DNA of 25,197 nucleotides, from positions 1 to 25,197 of the IMG/VR virus record IMGVR_UViG_3300020469_000243; one strand, 5' to 3'. Below are positions 22,510 to 25,197 of the stretch, piece after piece. Below the pieces are notes generated by a model that was not told the DNA's origin, did no database searches, and saw only the letters and a program-made list of their open reading frames with translations. Numbering within the stretch: the first letter of the stretch is position 1; every line of letters begins with the position of its first letter. The translations under genes and the position numbers were made by a program. The DNA comes from a virus.

Positions 22510-24257
22510 TGGGAAGACTTCTTTCAGGCAGAGTTGGTGTAACCAGTTATTCTGGTTTATCCACACATAGAAATCAAACAAATGGATTCCCGTCCTTTCT
22601 TGGTCTGGAAGAGACAGAACCGAATTTAGGTTTACCTTCTAATAACGAGTACATATTATATGCTAACACAAATGGTGAAAGATTTTGGAATGCACCACCT
22701 TCAGGTAGTGGTGGTGGATCAGCATTTGGTTTCACCGTTCAAGATCAAGGTACAACTGCAGTTGGTTTTGCTGGATCTACTACTACACTAAACTTTCAAG
22801 GTAATGGTGTATTTGTAACAGAAGCGAAGGATAATATAGGTGTTGGTGGTACAATTCAAGTTGGTGTTGCCACCGTACATATTCAGAAGAACCAACTAGA
22901 TTTTGAAGACGCAAACGATTTTACAAGAAATACTGGTATAACCACCATCAGAGTAGGTATGGGTCTATCCTTCATGGCGGTGCCAGTAGGAGATAACACA
23001 TCAGGTATTGCATCCATATTCTCTATTGCCGATCCCAATATAACATTTCAGGATTCAGCTGGGCATGAAAGATTTGATCAAATAAGTATTATAAGAATAG
23101 GTGCAGGTCTTACTATAAGTCAACCCAGTGTTGGTATAGCATCTATTGCACCTAATGGTTTACTTGAATACCTGAACGTAACGGGGATAGCATCTGCACC
23201 TGTGTTCGATGGAAACCTAATAGGTAATGTTACTGGTAATATAACTGGTAATATAACAGGAAATGTCACTGGAGACTCTTCTGGAACACACACGGGAGCT
23301 GTCACAGGAAACGTAACTGGTAATGTCACTGGAAATGTAACGGGTGATTTGACTGGAGACTCTTCTGGAACACACACTGGTGCTGTCACAGGAAATGTCA
23401 CTGGAAATGTAACGGGTGATTTGACTGGAAACTCTTCTGGAACACACACTGGTGCTGTTGTTGGAAATGTCACAGGCGATCTGACTGGTAACGTAACATC
23501 CTCAGGAAGTAATACGTTGACTACAATCAGTGGTACGACAGCGACATATACTTCGTTTGTGGGAGATCTCACTGGTGCTGCTTCTCAAATTACAGTTGCA
23601 GCTGATACGACTGACACAACCACAAGTATATTATTTGTAGGTAGTGCAACAGGTGACCAAGCAGCAAAATCAAATACTGCACTGACATTCAATGCAGCGA
23701 CAGGTACGTTGGGGTCTACAATTTTTAGTGGATCAGGTGAATCACTTACAAATTTACCAGCAGCAAATCTGACTGGAACTTACGCTGCGTTAGATGGTTC
23801 TAACATAACCAATGTCAACACAGCAAATATAGATATCACAGCGACAAATACCACAAGTGCTGACCACTTTATAACATTTGTGGATACTGCAGGTGGAAGT
23901 GGTGAGACACTAAGAAGTGACACTGATCTCATATATAATCCTGGCACCAATACACTTACTGTTGGAGTTCTCAACGCTCCAGCGACAGGTTTGTCTGGTG
24001 ATCCCAGTATCTCAGTCACTAACATCACTCTGAAAGGTAATCTCTTACCAGATGTGAATGGTCTCAGATCTTTAGGGTCAGATACTGTTAGATTTTCAAA
24101 TATATACACTTCAGACATGCACTTCTCAAATGTGGGGGGTAAAAATGATGTTGACGGTACTTGTGGTAGTTGGACATTACAAGAAGGGGACGAGAATATA
24201 TTCATGTTGAACAATGTCACAGGAAAGAAATATAAAATCAGTCTGACTGAAGTATAA
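22509..24257 (+). CDS. Tail-fibre protein with Gly-x-x-Thr tetrapeptide repeats
   Basis: A 582-residue protein. The N-terminus MGRLLSGRVGVTSYSGLSTH is similar to that of the following fibre gene. 'FLGLEETEPNLGLPSNNEYI' and 'LYANTNGERFWN' follow, resembling the 'GIQETEP' segment of the giant fibre. Residues 239-330 are 23 consecutive tetrapeptides of the form GNVT, GDLT, GNIT, GDSS or GTHT, which probably make an extended beta shaft. The C-terminus (about 500-582) has 'GLRSLGSDTVRFSNIYTSDM', 'WTLQEGDENIFMLNNVTGKK' and 'YKISLTEV', a terminal domain I recall from several cyanophage fibre proteins. Its start overlaps the preceding stop by one base. The exact fibre (long, short or whisker) cannot be told from the sequence. 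Confidence 0.82.
   Translation: MGRLLSGRVGVTSYSGLSTHRNQTNGFPSFLGLEETEPNLGLPSNNEYILYANTNGERFWNAPPSGSGGGSAFGFTVQDQGTTAVGFAGSTTTLNFQGNGVFVTEAKDNIGVGGTIQVGVATVHIQKNQLDFEDANDFTRNTGITTIRVGMGLSFMAVPVGDNTSGIASIFSIADPNITFQDSAGHERFDQISIIRIGAGLTISQPSVGIASIAPNGLLEYLNVTGIASAPVFDGNLIGNVTGNITGNITGNVTGDSSGTHTGAVTGNVTGNVTGNVTGDLTGDSSGTHTGAVTGNVTGNVTGDLTGNSSGTHTGAVVGNVTGDLTGNVTSSGSNTLTTISGTTATYTSFVGDLTGAASQITVAADTTDTTTSILFVGSATGDQAAKSNTALTFNAATGTLGSTIFSGSGESLTNLPAANLTGTYAALDGSNITNVNTANIDITATNTTSADHFITFVDTAGGSGETLRSDTDLIYNPGTNTLTVGVLNAPATGLSGDPSISVTNITLKGNLLPDVNGLRSLGSDTVRFSNIYTSDMHFSNVGGKNDVDGTCGSWTLQEGDENIFMLNNVTGKKYKISLTEV
23223..23498 (+). repeat. 12-base repeat array (23 units) in fibre gene
   Basis: Exactly 23 in-frame 12-base units encode Gly-x-x-Thr-like tetrapeptides. 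A higher-order repeat is present: the segment beginning GACTCTTCTGGAACACACAC occurs at 23274 and 23358, with a variant (first base A) at 23430, so the spacings are 84 and 72 bases (7 and 6 units). The array is coding, without spacer structure. Confidence 0.9.
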
Positions 24258-24260
24258 ATA
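24253..24260 (+). promoter_or_regulatory. T4-type late promoter of the last fibre gene
   Basis: TATAAATA overlaps the stop codon of the preceding fibre gene and lies 29 bases before the ATG at 24290. It is identical to the box at 14413. Confidence 0.75.
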
Positions 24261-24289
24261 ACACAAGAATAGGAATCTAAATACCCGTT

Positions 24290-25197
24290 ATGTCAAGAGG
24301 AAGAGTTTTATCCAAAGTAGGTGGGCTTACTCAGACTATCGCTGGAATATCAACTTTTGTTGGTGTCTCTACCTTTAAGTCTGACGTACGACTTCATGGG
24401 GGGTTGACAGTCGATGGATCAACCACGTTTAGCACACCATTAAATAATACAAATTTAGCAAATAATAGTGTATCGTACGGTGGTATATCGGTACAACTTG
24501 GAACATCGGATGCAACACCAGCGTTCAATCTAACTGATGCCACAGGTTATCCTACATCATCTCTTGTTGGTACCATAACCAATGCTCAGTTAGCAGGTTC
24601 GATAGCAAATAGTAAATTAGCGAATGATAATATAGTAATTGGTGGTGTAAGTATGGCACTTGGTGGGACAGATGCAACACCAGCATTAGATCTTACTGAC
24701 GCTACCAACTACCCTACAAGTAGTCTTACTGGTACGATAACCAATGCACAACTAGCAGGTTCTATCGCTGCATCAAAACTTGCTGGATCAATTGGTAACT
24801 CATTACTCTCAAATAGCACAGTATCGTATGGTGGTATAAGTCTAGCACTAGGTGCTTCAGACGCTACACCAGCATTTGATTTGACTGATGCTACTAATTA
24901 TCCTACCAGTAGTCTTACTGGTACCATAACTAACGCTCAGTTAGCAGGTTCTATTAGTAATGATAAGTTAGCAGGTTCTATCGCAGCGAGTAAGTTAGCA
25001 GGTTCTATTGGAAATGCTAAGTTATCAAACAGCTCAATCACCGTTACTGATGGATCAAACTCAACTGCAACAGCACTGGGTGGTACTATAACATTCTCAG
25101 GAACAAATAATGAGGTAGACGTAGCAGAGAGCTCAGGCACAGTTACAATAGGTTTACCAAGTAATGTTACTATAGGAAATAATCTTACTGTTACTGG
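24290..25197 (+). CDS. Repeat-rich tail-fibre protein, 3' end outside window
   Basis: The frame opens at ATG 24290 and runs off the window after 302 codons, with no stop. The N-terminus MSRGRVLSKVGGLTQTIAGI is paralogous to the start of the preceding fibre. Next comes 'GVSTFKSDVRLHGGLTVDGS', a typical shaft motif. Three copies of a 43-residue unit follow, each built as 'YGGIS..LG..DATPAF.LT', 'DATNYPTSSLTGTIT' and 'NAQLAGSI', separated by short runs of 'LAGSIA..K' heptads. The visible end has 'VTIGLPSNVTIGNNLTVTG', so the shaft continues. Low-complexity beta repeats and the promoter upstream support a late adsorption-structure gene. The C-terminal receptor-binding part is not in this window. 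Confidence 0.82.
   Translation, partial: MSRGRVLSKVGGLTQTIAGISTFVGVSTFKSDVRLHGGLTVDGSTTFSTPLNNTNLANNSVSYGGISVQLGTSDATPAFNLTDATGYPTSSLVGTITNAQLAGSIANSKLANDNIVIGGVSMALGGTDATPALDLTDATNYPTSSLTGTITNAQLAGSIAASKLAGSIGNSLLSNSTVSYGGISLALGASDATPAFDLTDATNYPTSSLTGTITNAQLAGSISNDKLAGSIAASKLAGSIGNAKLSNSSITVTDGSNSTATALGGTITFSGTNNEVDVAESSGTVTIGLPSNVTIGNNLTVT
24476..24955 (+). repeat. Three 129-base repeats in the partial fibre gene
   Basis: Units at 24476-24604, 24638-24766 and 24827-24955 encode near-identical 43-residue blocks, spaced by 162 and 189 bases. The protein repeats are better conserved than the codons, which differ at many third positions. The spacers carry the heptad-like 'LAGSI' runs. Confidence 0.85.

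Noticed and set aside
23223-23498. CRISPR-like direct repeats
   Set aside because: The units are contiguous, 12 bases, in frame and without unique spacers, so they are coding repeats.
23120-23572. Minus-strand frame with a regular repeat opposite the fibre repeat array
   Set aside because: Its repeat is only the reverse reading of the 12-base array.

Overview
The window is AT-rich, densely packed DNA from a T4-like contractile-tailed phage, most probably a marine cyanophage (Synechococcus or Prochlorococcus myovirus). The evidence is the tail of a cyanophage-type gp32, recognisable gp53, gp48, gp4, gp54, gp26, gp27 and gp5 baseplate and neck genes, T4-type late promoters (TATAAATA or CTAAATA), and a CP12-like gene. 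CP12 is a regulator of the Calvin cycle and occurs in photosynthetic hosts and their phages. No tRNA, integrase, transposase or CRISPR array was seen, and no gap without a gene exceeds 300 bases.

Layout. (1) Bases 1-279 hold the 3' end of gp32 (single-stranded DNA-binding protein), followed by a strong, probably bidirectional terminator at 311-342. (2) Bases 356-3384 on the minus strand are a four-gene operon read gp4, a 137-residue unknown, gp48, gp53, with overlapping ends. (3) Bases 3412-13559 on the plus strand carry the tail-tube initiator gp54 and then a tightly coupled baseplate hub block. This block runs gp26, a gp51-like small protein, two tape-measure-like proteins, gp27, a CP12-like protein, a gp5-like hub protein with no visible lysozyme domain, a separate needle-like protein and a fibre-like protein. 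(4) Bases 13585-14408 hold three small genes: a stand-alone copy of a fibre domain, an unknown, and a small membrane protein. (5) Bases 14451-25197 are a fibre locus with five adsorption or structural proteins. It starts with a 1883-residue protein ending in a collar domain and ends with a repeat-rich fibre cut by the window edge. Three of its genes have a TATAAATA-type late promoter directly upstream.

How the genes work together. gp4 completes the head. gp53 belongs to the baseplate wedge, gp48 and gp54 cap the hub and start the tail tube, and gp26 with its small partner assists hub or tape-measure assembly. gp27 and gp5 form the hub, the needle-like protein tips it, and the large beta-rich proteins form host-contacting fibres. 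The CP12-like gene is the exception: a metabolic gene inside the hub operon.

Most notable observations: a canonical -1 slippery heptamer (TTTTTTC) with a downstream hairpin that would fuse gp26 to the next small ORF, as in the G/GT tail chaperones of other phages; the CP12-like gene between gp27 and gp5; the apparent splitting of gp5 with loss of lysozyme; and beta modules shared among the hub and fibre genes.
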